NCBI RefSeq assembly: GCF_036320965.1
Contig: NC_092287.1
Span: 4,570,297 to 4,634,296, forward strand
DNA length: 64,000 bases
Source: Panulirus ornatus
Taxonomy: Eukaryota > Arthropoda > Malacostraca > Decapoda > Palinuridae
Direction of reading: 5' to 3'
Below, piece by piece: positions 1-10,778 of the stretch. Below the pieces are notes generated by a model. It was not told the origin of the DNA. It saw nothing but the letters and a program-made list of their open reading frames with translations, and ran no database searches. The position numbers and the translations under genes are program-made. The first letter of the stretch is position 1; each line of letters opens with the position of its first letter.

Positions 1-204
1 CGTATAGTCTTCTACTTGTATGTCATCGATGCAGCAAGACAAGGTCTGGTGCGGTGTGTGTGCGACAATAGACAGGGAAATCTTTACGAATTTGCGAGGG
101 GGCAGCGAAGTTAAAAAACCTGTTGTTCCCATTGTAGTACATTTCACACACTCTTCTAAAGCGGATCATCTGTGTAGTGCCGTAAATCTTCACCCCCCTC
201 ACTC

Positions 205-208
<4 letters not shown>

Positions 209-243
<35 letters not shown>
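209..243. repeat. (CA)n microsatellite
   Basis: Uninterrupted CA dinucleotide run of about 35 bp. The flanking sequence (1-208 and 244-465) is unique, and no gene is recognised in it. Confidence 0.97.
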
Positions 244-245
<2 letters not shown>

Positions 246-462
246 CGTCATCCACATGTGCAAGCTAGACCCTTCCCCTGTGCTACTGGTGATACCTGAT
301 GACACACTTTGGTCTTGAAAACTATAATATACCCTCATAGCCTCCGATCAGACTGCTAACTCAATTACTCTCCCAATCTACTTTGTGATCTATCTAAAAT
401 ACAAATAATAATTGCTTCCAACACCATTATAGAAAAATTCTAATTTCATTTCAAAAAGAAGA

Positions 463-465
<3 letters not shown>

Positions 466-519
<54 letters not shown>
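466..519. repeat. (TA)n microsatellite
   Basis: Pure TA run of about 54 bp. It is the first of 13 TA arrays in the window. Confidence 0.97.
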
Positions 520-521
<2 letters not shown>

Positions 522-635
522 CAAGCGTTCATATATTTGACCCGAGTGGTCTGACATGATAACGGGACGAAATAAAATGAAAATTATTGTAAAAAGGAAA
601 ATCTAACACGGAAATAACACATATAAGAGAGATTT

Positions 636-905
636 ATGACATGATCCTCTCGTTCAGACATGACCTTCTCGTTCTGACATGACCATCTCGTTCTGACATG
701 ACCTTCTCGTTCTGACATGACCCTCTCGTTCAGACATGACCTTCTCGTTCTGACATGACCATCTCGTTCTGACATGACCTTCTCGTTCTGACATGACCAT
801 CTCGTTCTGACATGACCATCTCGTTCTGACATGACCTTCTCGTTCTGACATGACCTTCTCGTTCTGACATGACCTTCTCATACTGACATGAACCCTCTCG
901 TTCTG
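636..905. repeat. 19-bp minisatellite, about 14 copies
   Basis: Tandem unit GTTCTGACATGACCTTCTC, with variants at the C/T/A position after GACC and a CAGACATG variant. It is open on the minus strand only because the repeat lacks stops, so the short frames here are not genes. Confidence 0.95.
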
Positions 906-1511
906 TTAATAAAACTATGTCATTTGTATCAACATTTTCGACGCCTTTTTATTCACGTCATAGCTCAAACATAGCCGTGTCACTCAGTCTCTGGAGATAA
1001 CTCTATCATCACCATGAGATCAGGTAGGAACGGAAATCCTTGAAACATGTAAGGGAAAACTCGGTCATATGGAAGTCTATCAAAAATCGTCCTGATATCC
1101 ATACAGTCCATATACCTATACCACAGCGGCCACAGAAAAAAAAGAAATACAGATCGTAAACACAGACGTCTATTTACTGTTAAACAGAGAGACACATGCA
1201 CGTCTGGTGACAACAGAGTTGACTGCTGCACAGCAGCCAACAACACAGCAGCCAGTCCATAATCCCAGAACGACATGCAAACTGGTCACAGTCTTTTGAA
1301 AAAAGTATATACGAAACAATATGACGGCTCTTTTGTTCCCTTCCCTCTCCCAGAGGTCATTAGGACCACCATGAATCATATTATAAGTTTTATATCAATA
1401 TTCATCGATACAGTCACACGAGAGCTCATGGTGTACCTCCCCCTGCCTCACTCCCATCCCCGACCCTGGGAAAACTCTCCATCGGCTCCTGTGTCAAAGG
1501 ATAAGTATAAA

Positions 1512-1513
<2 letters not shown>
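906..1513. other. unique spacer
   Basis: Single-copy-looking sequence with short open frames on both strands, the longest about 98 and 116 codons, none recognised. No splice pair or coding bias was noticed. Confidence 0.5.

Positions 1514-1592
<79 letters not shown>
1514..1592. repeat. (TA)n microsatellite
   Basis: TA run of about 79 bp directly abutting the SINE-like element at 1600. This arrangement recurs at 24.7 and 49 kb. Confidence 0.97.
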
Positions 1593-1593
<1 letters not shown>

Positions 1594-1599
1594 TATACA

Positions 1600-1753
1600 T
1601 ATTCGCCATTTCCCGCGTTAGCTAGGTAGCGTTAAGAACAGAGAACTGAGCCTTAGAGGGAACATCCTCACTTGGACCCCTTCTCCGTTCCTTCCTTTGG
1701 AAAATAAAAAACGGGAGGGGAGGATTTCCAGCCCCCCGCTCCCTATAAAAGTA
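1600..1753 (+). mobile_element. SINE-like interspersed element, family A, copy 1
   Basis: Begins ATTCGCCATTTCCCGCGTTA and ends in a pyrimidine/GC-rich segment containing GAGGATTTCCAGCCCC. It aligns by eye with copies at 24541-24731 (reverse), 48780-48975 (reverse), 49124-49334 (forward) and 60239-60350 (forward, divergent). This copy is truncated at its distal end, lacking the segment that runs to CTATCCCCAGGGATA in the 49-kb copy. No coding capacity. No clear tRNA-type A/B box was found, so the class is uncertain; it could also be a 3' fragment of a longer element. Confidence 0.75.
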
Positions 1754-1866
1754 TGTATCAATATATAATACTTAGCAATCTTTACTGCAGAGGTAATTGG
1801 TTTTCATCATTACTCGAACAACAGTTAAAAGAGATTTACATAGGGTAAGTTCTCCAACAGATCGTG

Positions 1867-2275
1867 AAGAACACGTCTTGTAGAACACCAATTTTTCTCA
1901 CCAGGCCATAGAGAACACATTTGGTAGAACACCAGAACACCAGCTTTCCCCACCAAACCACACAGAACACATCTAGAACACCAGCTTTCCCCACCAGACC
2001 GCAGAGAACACATCTGGTAGAACACTAGAACACCAGCTTTCCCCACCAAACCACACAGAACACATCTGGTAGAACACCAGAACACCAGCTTTCCCCACCA
2101 GACCGCAGAGAACACATCTGGTAGAACACTAGAACACCAGCTTTCCCCATCAAACCACACAGAACACATCTGGTAGAACACTGGAACACCAGCTTTCCCC
2201 ACCAAACCACACACAACACATCTGGTAGAACACTGGAACACCAGCTTTCCCCACCAGACGGCAGAGAACAACATG
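1867..2275. repeat. 52-bp minisatellite, about 8 copies
   Basis: Tandem unit containing CCAGCTTTCCCCACCA and CAGAACACATCTGGTAGAAC. CATCTGGTAG recurs at 2011, 2063 and 2115, giving a 52-bp period. One internal unit is shortened near 1965-2005. Minus-strand frames are repeat read-through. Confidence 0.95.
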
Positions 2276-3118
2276 CTTCAGAACATCACAAATGTTCCAC
2301 CAGTGTAGCTGCTGAGTGAGTCACTGGCCGTGTACCCTGTGCAGGTCCGGCCTCGATATACGAAGCAAATGAGGTAGAATGACTGGCCAGGAAATGAGAA
2401 CTGGGGGAGTGAGTAATGGCGAGTATGAGGGCTGGGGAGGGAATGAAAAGTCTGCCCCCGTTACCTCAGGAGCTTTGGTCACACTAACCTTAGCCTGGGA
2501 GATTAATAACCCCCCACCAGTCACCTCATTCTGGCCACGAGAATCGAACACATGTTCCTAAGATTTCGCTCCGTTTCTGGGCACCATCTTGCCAAAGCAC
2601 AACCACAGCCCCACGGGAGATGTAACACCCGCATTCTTTCCCCAGTGGATCGTGATTATCAGTAATTTGTTCACGTGGTATTCGCAAGGACCATCGTCAA
2701 GTTACTCTCCCAAGGACAGGGAGGCAATATACCACCAGTGGAGTGGGAGGCCTTGGAGGGGAGAGGAGGCCCCAGGACGCTTGTGTTAAGCCCTGGGATG
2801 ATGGTGTGTACATCACAGGAACTTTATCGTGTGGCTTAAAGCTGTAGTGGCTTCCTCCTCACCAGTGACACACCTCCTGCAGGAGGAGGAGGAGGAGCAG
2901 CGGGAGGTCCTACCCTGAGCATGAAGTTTCCTGCCCGGCGAGGGAGACGATGTGGACACGACATCTGCACACGGCAGGTGTTCAAGGCACGACCGTCGCA
3001 CGACCCACACCACAAATTAAAGACGACAAATAATGCGACGACTTCTGGCAGGTACAGCCCTCCGTGTCACGACCCCGCATTAACCCAGGCGGGCCACAGG
3101 CAAGCCAGGAGGAACACC
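2276..3118. other. unique spacer
   Basis: Mixed-composition non-repetitive DNA with a short GAGGAG run near 2882-2895. No recognisable gene. Confidence 0.5.
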
Positions 3119-4385
3119 AACTCACCCTCTCACCAGTCTGTGATGCACTTGACAACACAACCAGTCACTCACCCTCTCACCAGTCTGTGATGCACGTGAC
3201 AACACAACCAGTCACTCACCCTCTCACCAGTCTGTGATGCACTTGACAACACAACCAGTCACTCACCCTCTCACCAGTCTGTGATGCACGTGACAACACA
3301 ACCAGTCACTCACCCTCTCACCAGTCTGTGATGCACGTGACAACACAACCAGTCACTCACCCTCTCACCAGTCTGTGTTGCACGTGACAACACAACCAGT
3401 CACTCACCCTCTCACCAGTCTGTGTTGCACGTGACAACACAACCAGTCACCCACCCTCTCACCAGTCTGTGTTGCACGTGACAACACAACCAGTCACTCA
3501 CCCTCTCACCAGTCTGTGTTGCACGTGACAACACAACCAGTCACTCACCCTCTCACCAGTCTGTGTTGCACGTGACAACACAACCAGTCACTCACCCTCT
3601 CACCAGTCTGTGATGCACGTGACAACACAACCAATCACTCACCCTCTCACCAGTCTGTGTTGCACGTGACAACACAACCAGTCACTCACCCTCTCACCAG
3701 TCTGTGATGCACGTGACAACACAACCAATCACTCACCCTCTCACCAGTCTGTGTTGCACGTGACAACACAACCAGTCACTCACCCTCTCACCAGTCTGTG
3801 TTGCACGTGACAACACAACCAGTCACTCACCCTCTCACCAGTCTGTGTTGCACGTGACAACACAACCAGTCACTCACCCTCTCACCAGTCTGTGATGCAC
3901 GTGACAACACAACCAATCACTCACCCTCTCACCAGTCTGTGTTGCACGTGACAACACAACCAGTCACCCACCCTCTCACCAGTCTGTGTTGCACGTGACA
4001 ACACAACCAGTCACTCACCCTCTCACCAGTCTGTGTTGCACGTGACAACACAACCAGTCACTCACCCTCTCACCAGTCTGTGTTGCACGTGACAACACAA
4101 CCAGTCACCCACCCTCTCACCAGTCTGTGTTGCACATGACAACACAACCAATCACTCACCCTCTCACCAGTCTGTGTTGCACGTGACAACACAACCAGTC
4201 ACCCACCCTCTCACCAGTCTGTGTTGCACGTGACAACACAACCAGTCACCCACCCTCTCACCAGTCTGTGTTGCACGTGACAACACAACCAGTCACTCAC
4301 CCTCTCACCAGTCTGTGTTGCACATGACAACACAACCAATCACTCACCCTCTCACCAGTCTGTGATGCACTTGACAACACAACCA
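3119..4385. repeat. 47-bp minisatellite with embedded CACGTG, 27 copies
   Basis: The unit runs from CAGTCTGTGATGCACGTGAC through AACACAACCAGTCACTCACC. Units start every 47 bp from 3134 to 4356. The palindromic E-box CACGTG is intact in 22 of 27 units. Exceptions are CACTTG at 3134, 3228 and 4356, and CACATG at 4121 and 4309. A CCAATC variant tracks with GATGCACG or GCACATG units at 3604, 3698, 3886, 4121 and 4309, suggesting higher-order copying. No coding frame. Confidence 0.98.
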
Positions 4386-4410
4386 CAGGTCCCAGCAACA
4401 CAAACTTGAT

Positions 4411-4626
4411 TGTTTAGGAGGGAGCCCAGACAACACTTGTCATGAAGACCCCACACCTGCCAGTAGGGCCCCAGACAACACTTGTTATGAGGGCACAACA
4501 CACCTGTTATGAGGGACCCCACATAACACTTATTACAAGGGGCCCTCACTCACATGTAGGCCCCCACACAATACTTATGGGGGCCCTACATATTTTATGA
4601 GAACTCCACACAACACTATGAGGGTT
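4411..4626. repeat. degenerate minisatellite
   Basis: Diverged tandem copies around the motif CCCCACACAACACTTATGAG with a spacing near 30-35 bp. Too diverged to count exactly. Confidence 0.7.
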
Positions 4627-4789
4627 TGTACTGGCACAGTAGATGGTAATAACATTTAACTCATCCCGACATTTATGAGGTCCCCCTCACGACAGCTGTG
4701 ACTGGCTGCATCAGTCAAGGACTAGGTCTCTCCTCCTGCACTGATTACCTGTAACATTTGTCGCGGCTCCACGCTCTGAATCCCCGGGG

Positions 4790-5045
4790 CACGACTGTAC
4801 GACGCTTGGGTACGACGGCCTGGCCTCCGACCTTATCTTTAAGGATCAGGTCAACGGGAAGGCCAGCCTACCCAAGGGTCGTCTGATCATACCCCCAGAG
4901 TCATGCCGTCGTGTTCAGGGTCATGCTGTCGTGTTCCAAGGGTCGTAGCGTCGTGTTCTAAGGGTGTACCGCCGCGTTCCAAGGCAGTTCCGTCGAAATG
5001 AAGGGTCATTCCGTCGTACTACACGGTCGCACCGTCGTACACGAG
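4790..5045 (+). mobile_element. palindromic GTACGAC element, locus 1, with right-hand array
   Basis: The left arm (4796-4835) reads TGTACGACGCTTGGGTACG, then GGCCTGGCCTCCGACC. The right arm (4839-4882) is its imperfect complement, with ATCAGGTCAACGG, GGCCAG and CCCAAGGGTCGT. From 4902 to 5045 the right tip continues as diverged GCCGTCGTGTTC / AAGGGTCGT units. One of nine loci of the family described in the summary. No coding capacity and no obvious target-site duplication. Confidence 0.8.
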
Positions 5046-5049
5046 GGAT

Positions 5050-5560
5050 CAATCATCCAAAGACAAAGAGTGTAGGGAGGGCCGGCGTGCCGTGCCGCGG
5101 GCGGTGCCTGACTCAATACAGAATTCATTAGCGCCAGGTTTCTGCTCTCTATATCCCTTCCCCTCGGGGGATGCTGCCCTCACTTTTATGGAAATAATGG
5201 CGCGGAGGACAAACAGGAATATCCCCTCTCCACCCCGCCGCCACATCACCCTCCGCATCAACAGTATCTTCTGGTTACCATGGCGACAAGAGCTGATACA
5301 GCTGTAGTCACAGATAAACCTCATGCAGCTGCAGTTTCACGCCGGACGCAAATCGTTTCTCACAACATGACAGCCTGTCTCTCATGGGGGAGGCTCCCGT
5401 TACGTACTTACAGCTTTTGTGTGACACGTTAAATAAACGCTCAAGTGACAAAAATGAGTAAAAGGGAGAAGAATCCAGTGGTTTCTGAGGCAATGATAAG
5501 CGCAAAACCTCCAGTATACTGACACCAGTGAAGCCTGCAGACCATAAGTGATATCACAAC
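5050..5560. other. non-repetitive GC-mixed island, possible conserved non-coding element
   Basis: Single-copy-looking sequence with AATTCATTAGCGCCAGG near 5120-5137 and TTTTATGGAAATAATGGCGC near 5185-5205. It mixes AT-rich homeodomain-like cores with CpG-rich flanks. No open frame longer than about 90 codons is convincing. The reading as a regulatory island is inference. Confidence 0.35.
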
Positions 5561-6690
5561 TCAGACGTTGTGAACAACCCTAACGTCTGCCCAAGATGTC
5601 ACACCTCACCCCACCACCAGCAGCGTAGGGTGGGGTAAACGAAGGTGCTGCCCAGCCAACCAACCGACTGGCCACATTCTCCATGGACGTGGCTCTGTAT
5701 ACCGAATGACGCTTTCCTCCTGTAGGTGGAAAGAACACGTCTGGGAATGATTCGTTTTCTTCTTCCTTCATGAGCAGCGCTTGGCGTGTCATGGCCATGG
5801 GCGCGCCACCCAAGGTCATGGGCGTGTACCATCTGGTGTCACGAGTGGACCATCATGGTCAGCACCAGGAGGACCCACAGTGTTATCCTCCATCAGCGTG
5901 TCGGTGAGTCCCCGGCCAGAGAGATGGATTTAGATAACCCATATGGAGAGGGAGGGACGGCACCGGGGACGCCTCAGGTCGTGGGAAAAGGGGAAGGTGT
6001 CCTGAGCGTCGGGGTGGGGAGGGAGGCGTCCTAGGTAGGTGGTGAGGGATAGGCCTAGGTGGTGGTGGCGGTGGTGGCGGTGGGGGTGGAGGAGCAGCAA
6101 GGGCCACCGTCGTCGTCCTGCGGCGGTGGTGATGCTCCTGCCACACGCAGGATTCCCCCCGTTTTCCATGACAGATCCTGTGGATGTTTCCTTCCCTTCG
6201 TTATCACCGCGTGGGAATATTCCCGCACGACCCACGGTAACGACACCACCTCGCCCGCTATCCCCGCGTGAGGATCCCCCGAAAAAAAAAAATGGCGATC
6301 TGAGGAGCAGGAGAATATTTGCGGTGCGCGAGGGGTAATGGTCCGGGAACGCTGGGCAAACACTTTCATCCGCCGGCCAAGTGAACACCGTCTCCCGCAC
6401 GTAGCACATCGTCCTTTACCTATACATACACCTCTCGCCCGAGGCCGGTGGTACCAGAGGAAGTGGATGAAACTCCCGCTCTCTCCCACCGTTTAATCTG
6501 GGACGCAGACTGGCCGAACAGCTCTACCGTGAGATACATCACCTCTAACGGCAGCATTCATTTCCCCGGAGTGTGGAGCCGACGCCATGAATGTGGTGGT
6601 GTGTAGTGGTCGTCTTCCGCCGCTGCTCTCCCTCGTGATCCCTTCACTGTTGGAGGGAGTCACTCCCGTCCCTCTGTCTGTTACCCGTAC
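5561..6690. other. GC-rich spacer with (GGT)n tract at 6057-6095
   Basis: GC-rich, CpG-containing DNA with an imperfect GGT/GGC triplet run that makes proline- and glycine-rich frames on both strands (up to about 159 codons). These frames overlap on opposite strands and show no recognised domain, so none is called a gene. Confidence 0.5.
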
Positions 6691-6695
6691 GTACA

Positions 6696-7226
6696 CCACG
6701 ACGGTGCGACCCCTGGGTATGGTGGCTTAACCTGACCCCGGCGTGACCCATCACAGGTAAGAGGCTACGTCATTAAACACAAACGTCGTACCGTCGTGCT
6801 CACGGGTTCTACTGCACCGTGGGCCTCAAGCGTCGTACCGTCGTGCGCAAGGGTCGTGTTGCACAGTGGGCCTCGAGCGTCGTACCGTCGTGCGCAAGGG
6901 TCGTGTTGCACAGTGGGCCTCGAGCGTCGTACCGTCGTGCGCAAGGGTCGTGTTGCACAGTGGGCCTCGAGCGTCGTACCGTCGTGCGCAAGGGTCGTGT
7001 TGCACCGTGGGCCTCGAGCGTCGTACCGTCGTGCTCACGGGTCGTGTTGCACCGTGGGCCTCAAGCGTCGTACCGTCGTGCTCATGGGTCGTGTTGCACA
7101 GTGGGCCTCGAGCGTCGTACCGTCGTGCTCATGGGTCGTGTTGCACCGTGGGCCTCGAGCGTCGTACCGTCGTGCTCACGGGTCGTGTTGCACCGTGGGC
7201 CTCGAGCGTCGTAACGTCGTGCTCAG
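6696..7226 (+). mobile_element. palindromic GTACGAC element, locus 2, with CpG-dense 47-bp array
   Basis: The left arm (6698-6739) reads ACGACGGTGCGACCCCTGGG then TATGGTGGCTTAACCTGACC. A degenerate centre follows, then about 9.4 copies of a 47-bp unit (6784-7226) containing CGTCGTACCGTCGTGCGCAA and GTGGGCCTCGAG, with about seven CpGs per unit. Because 47 is not a multiple of three and no frame has a stop, the repeat opens 130-160-codon frames on the plus strand. These are not genes. Confidence 0.88.
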
Positions 7227-8025
7227 ATGGGGACGGGTTCGAGCCATTTCCTCACCAGGGAACAGGGGAATCATAAACTGAGAAATAACACAGAGTTTCA
7301 TCAGGTTAACAAATACTTCTGATGCAGTAATGACAACTTGCGCCTCTGTTCCCCCTTCATATAATGGCCACTGATAAAAGAGCCGCTCTGATTTATTCAT
7401 ATCATTTACCATCGATCTTTTGACCAAATTCCAGCTTTATCGTCACCTTGTTCTCAGGAGCAGAGTGCTAATCCACAGGCGGCGGGAGGGGGTGGCCCTG
7501 CAGTTAAAGGCGGGAATACGCTGCTTTCAAATGGTCATGTGAGACGCTCGCTGGACTGGCTGTGCGATGGTTGAGGGTACTGACAATATAGTGAGAGGTT
7601 CAGCGGGTCAGATTTAAATCAAATAAGGTCAGGTTCGGTTACATGACCCAGGTCAAGTTACGTTCAATCAGGCTAGGTCTAGTGGTCAGCTAACCTGGCT
7701 AGGTTAAGCTAGGTCTGGCTAGTTGGCCGTGCAGGGCTCTCGCTAGGTTAGCTCGGATATATTGACTATAAGCATAACCCGCCACCTCCACAATGTCGCA
7801 AAGAAAGGGAAAAATATCGCCCCAGGCGTCGGGCCTGGGGAGACAACCATCTCCCCCTCGATACGTCGTCTCGCCCCACCACCGCCGTCCCCACCCTGGG
7901 GCAGGTAATCCCCCCAGAGAGACTATCACGCCCCCGGATAATCCCCCACCACCTTCTGCACAGATATATTGCTGCAGTAAATTGAGGCCCAGCAGTCCGG
8001 GGCAAAGCTCCAACGGGAGGGCCAG
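7227..8025. other. unique spacer with degenerate AGGTTA/AGGTCA motifs
   Basis: At 7620-7760 there are irregular CTAGGTTAGC-like and AGGTCA-like motifs, not an array. The rest is unique and unrecognised. Confidence 0.45.
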
Positions 8026-8049
8026 CACACACACACACACACACACACA
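8026..8049. repeat. (CA)n microsatellite
   Basis: Pure CA run of about 24 bp. Confidence 0.95.
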
Positions 8050-8190
8050 GTAATCAAGACAAACAAGAACAAGAAAAAACATGGACTGACAAAAACCACT
8101 ACGTACGCTATGCCAAAACCAGAATTACGAAAATCATTAACAAAAACAGACCGAGACACAGACACACTACAGATAGAGAAAGATACATCA

Positions 8191-8368
8191 ATAACAATAC
8201 AACCATCATCCGTGAATACAATAATAATACAACCATCAACCGTAAATACAATAATAATACAACCATCATCCGTGAATACAATAATAATACAACCATCACC
8301 CGTAAGTACAATAATAATAAAATGACCCGAAAATACAATAATAATACAACCATCAGCCGTGAATACAT
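8191..8368. repeat. 30-bp minisatellite, about 6 copies
   Basis: Unit made of ATAATAATACAACCATCATC plus CGTGAATACA. The first four repeats hold exact 30-bp phase and a degenerate unit near 8311-8340 shifts it. One of seven 30-bp arrays in the window. Confidence 0.93.
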
Positions 8369-8885
8369 TATACAACACCACATCCAGCAATCTTCCTTTT
8401 CGCCAATTTCCTTCAGTTTCCAGTCTGGAGGAACTGGTGTTTGTGTCCACTTAAGCCCTGGCGGTATACACTTCCCCCGGGGGCGTTACCAACGACAGTC
8501 ACACAATACTCATTACTGTAAGCTGACCAGGTTTGCAACGTCAATTTCCCAAACTGAATTTTGTGGAAAAGTTAGTGAAAATTAAGATTATCTGATTTCA
8601 AAACGGTCTTGGGCGACAAGCAATGTTTACTTCCTGATTCCGGGTCATGTATTATAGACACCGGGTCATGTATGGTAAGATATTTCTTTTATCACTTACA
8701 AATCCTGATCATTATCAGCATTATTGCTGTTATCGTCTGTTCGTGAGAGATATATCGGGTCTGGGGGCACAGAGAGAGTGTGGGTCAATATCGTGAAATG
8801 AATTACTGCGAGGAAGAGTAATATATACAACCCCACTAACACGACAACTCAAGAGAAGCTAAAGTCAACAGACAGCATAATATGC
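8369..8885. other. unique spacer
   Basis: Non-repetitive, moderately AT-rich. Nothing recognised apart from a duplicated CCGGGTCATGTAT at about 8640-8672. Confidence 0.5.
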
Positions 8886-9145
8886 TTTTCTAGATACATA
8901 GCTATAGGCTATGTATCTAGGCCTTCTCTAGATCATAGCTATAGGCTATAATGTACGCCTTCCAAAGACGCCTATAGCCTATGTTCCATGCCTTTTCTAT
9001 ATACATAGTATAGGCTATGTTACAAACCCCCTCTTAGATACATAGCTATAGGCAATGTTCCAGGCCTTGCCTAGATACACAGCTATAGGCTATGTTGTAA
9101 GCCTTCCCTTGATATCTCTAAGCTGTGTTTCAGGTCATCCTTCTA
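8886..9145. repeat. hairpin-forming minisatellite, about 37-bp period, about 7 copies
   Basis: Each unit centres on CATAGCTATAGGCTATG. The first unit is a perfect inverted repeat: arms CTAGATACATAGC (8890-8902) and its complement (8908-8920) around a 5-nt loop. Later units are progressively diverged. Spacer text resembles AGGCCTTCTCTAGAT. Confidence 0.85.
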
Positions 9146-9368
9146 CCCCTCCTACAGGCTGTGTGTGTTCTCCGCCTTCCCCTGGTATAAATCAGTGACG
9201 ATCCGCTGGCCCAGAACGATCAGCTGTTGGCCAACTGCCATTAAAGTCAACTTTCCAAGCGGCGGGAGAAGAGGGTTTAATCCGCCCCGAGAGGAGGAAA
9301 AAATGTCAAATATTTCTGGAACTGGAGGAAGTTTTGATAGCGCGTTTGGTAGGGGATGATGAAGGCCC

Positions 9369-9369
<1 letters not shown>
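9146..9369. other. short non-repetitive island
   Basis: Contains AACTGCCATTAAAGTCAAC (9233-9251) and GGGTTTAATCCGCCCC. Its composition resembles the other candidate conserved islands. No gene recognised. Confidence 0.3.

Positions 9370-9452
<83 letters not shown>
9370..9452. repeat. (GA)n microsatellite
   Basis: Pure GA run of about 83 bp. Confidence 0.97.
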
Positions 9453-9453
<1 letters not shown>

Positions 9454-9548
9454 AAGGAGCAGGAGACCACGGCAGGAAGCGGGAGCGACCGCTGTTCAAT
9501 AGGATCAATGGCTCAGCTGCCCAACAATCTCATGGCCCAACTGACTCT

Positions 9549-9690
9549 GTTGCTGCTGCCACTACTGCTGCCGCAGTTGCTGCTGCTGCTGCTGCTGCTG
9601 CCACTACTGCTGCACGAATACTGCTGCTGCCACAACTGCTGCACGAATACTGCTGCTGTTGCTGCACGAACGCCGCTCCTGCTCCTGCGT
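9549..9690. repeat. imperfect (CTG)n triplet array
   Basis: CTG-rich tract with CCACTA, GCACGAATA and CCACAA interruptions. It encodes poly-Leu or poly-Cys on the plus strand and poly-Gln, poly-Ser or poly-Ala on the minus strand. Triplet periodicity is compatible with coding, but no domain is recognised. Confidence 0.85.
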
Positions 9691-9774
9691 CTAGCTGTGC
9701 GTGGCGTGGAACACGTGGGTAGGTAGGCAGGTGCACTCACGTCTTACTTCCTCACACGCATCTCTGTGTTGCAG

Positions 9775-9913
9775 GGTCCTGGTGGTGGGTTACCATGCTG
9801 TGCCTGGAAGATTCCCTCCCGCCCACCGCCGCCCTCGCGAGGCATTACTCAATTCCTCCTCGACGCCGGAAACATTGCCCTCCAAAGTTCTGAAAAATGA
9901 TTTGCCACGGTGA
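9775..9913 (+). other. candidate terminal exon behind a strong 3' splice site
   Basis: A pyrimidine-rich tract ends CTCTGTGTTGCAG at 9774, a good acceptor. The following frame begins VLVVGYHAVPGRF and runs about 45 codons to TGA at 9911-9913. A weak donor (GTAGGT near 9716) and the CTG tract lie just upstream, but that would give an intron of only about 59 bp. No family recognised, so chance is a real possibility. Confidence 0.2.
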
Positions 9914-10000
9914 AGGGGTTGAACCCGGTAGGCTTCAGCGGCGAAATGTGAGAACTGGGATCACCTCTCAGCACAAGCCTGGGAGTACGTTCACTTGATT

Positions 10001-10002
<2 letters not shown>

Positions 10003-10090
<88 letters not shown>
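10003..10090. repeat. (GA)n microsatellite
   Basis: Pure GA run of about 88 bp, one of the two longest GA/CT arrays in the window. Confidence 0.97.
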
Positions 10091-10094
<4 letters not shown>

Positions 10095-10265
10095 AATTTG
10101 ATTCGCCTCCCACGTCGGCGTCAGCTGTTTCGGTAAACCCGTATTTCTGTTTCGTTGTGTCCGCCACTTTCCCCTCCCCCTAGCGCTCTTAAGTGAGGGG
10201 AAGTGTACATCATCTTCGTCGCTTCCCCAGACCAGTGTAACCTTGTCTACCATCCTGCGTACAGC

Positions 10266-10778
10266 ATGTGACCACCCCACTCTCCGTCTTCCCTGCTGAC
10301 GGACGGACCCACTGTGACCACCCCACTCTCCGTCCTCCCTGCTGACGGACGGACCCACTGTGACCACCCCACTCTCCGTCCTCCCTGCTGACGGACGGAC
10401 CCACTGTGACCACCCCACTCTCCGTCCTCCCTGCTGACGGACGGACCCACTGTGACCACCCCACCCTCCGTCCTCCCTGCTGACGGACGGACCCACTGTG
10501 ACCATCCCACTCTCCGTCCTCCCTGCTGACGGACGGACCCACTGTGACCACCCCACCCTCCGTCCTCCCTGCTGACGGATGGACCCACTGTGACCATCCC
10601 ACTCTCCGTCCTCCCTGCTGACGGACGGACCCACTGTGACCACCCCACTCTCCGTCCTCCCTGCTGACGGACGAACCCACTGTGACCATCCCACCCTCCG
10701 TCCTCCCTGCTGACGGACGGACCCACTGTGACCACCCCACTCTCCGTCCTCCCTGCTGACGGACGGACCCACTGTGAC
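10266..10778. repeat. 46-bp minisatellite, about 11 copies
   Basis: Unit containing TGACCACCCCACTCTCCGTC and CTGCTGACGGACGGACCCAC. Starts at 10268 and 10314 give the 46-bp period. Copies are nearly identical. It keeps all minus-strand frames open, so the apparent 354-codon minus-strand frame is an artefact. Confidence 0.97.

Noticed and set aside
1600..1753. 5S or 7SL-derived origin for family A
   Set aside because: No 5S internal control region or SRP Alu-domain motif could be matched by eye; left unclassified.
6796..7281. 161-codon plus-strand frame
   Set aside because: 47-bp CpG-rich array cycling through all frames; not a protein.
7620..7760. Arthropod telomere repeat (TTAGG)n
   Set aside because: Only scattered CTAGGTTAGC-like motifs, not a tandem TTAGG array.
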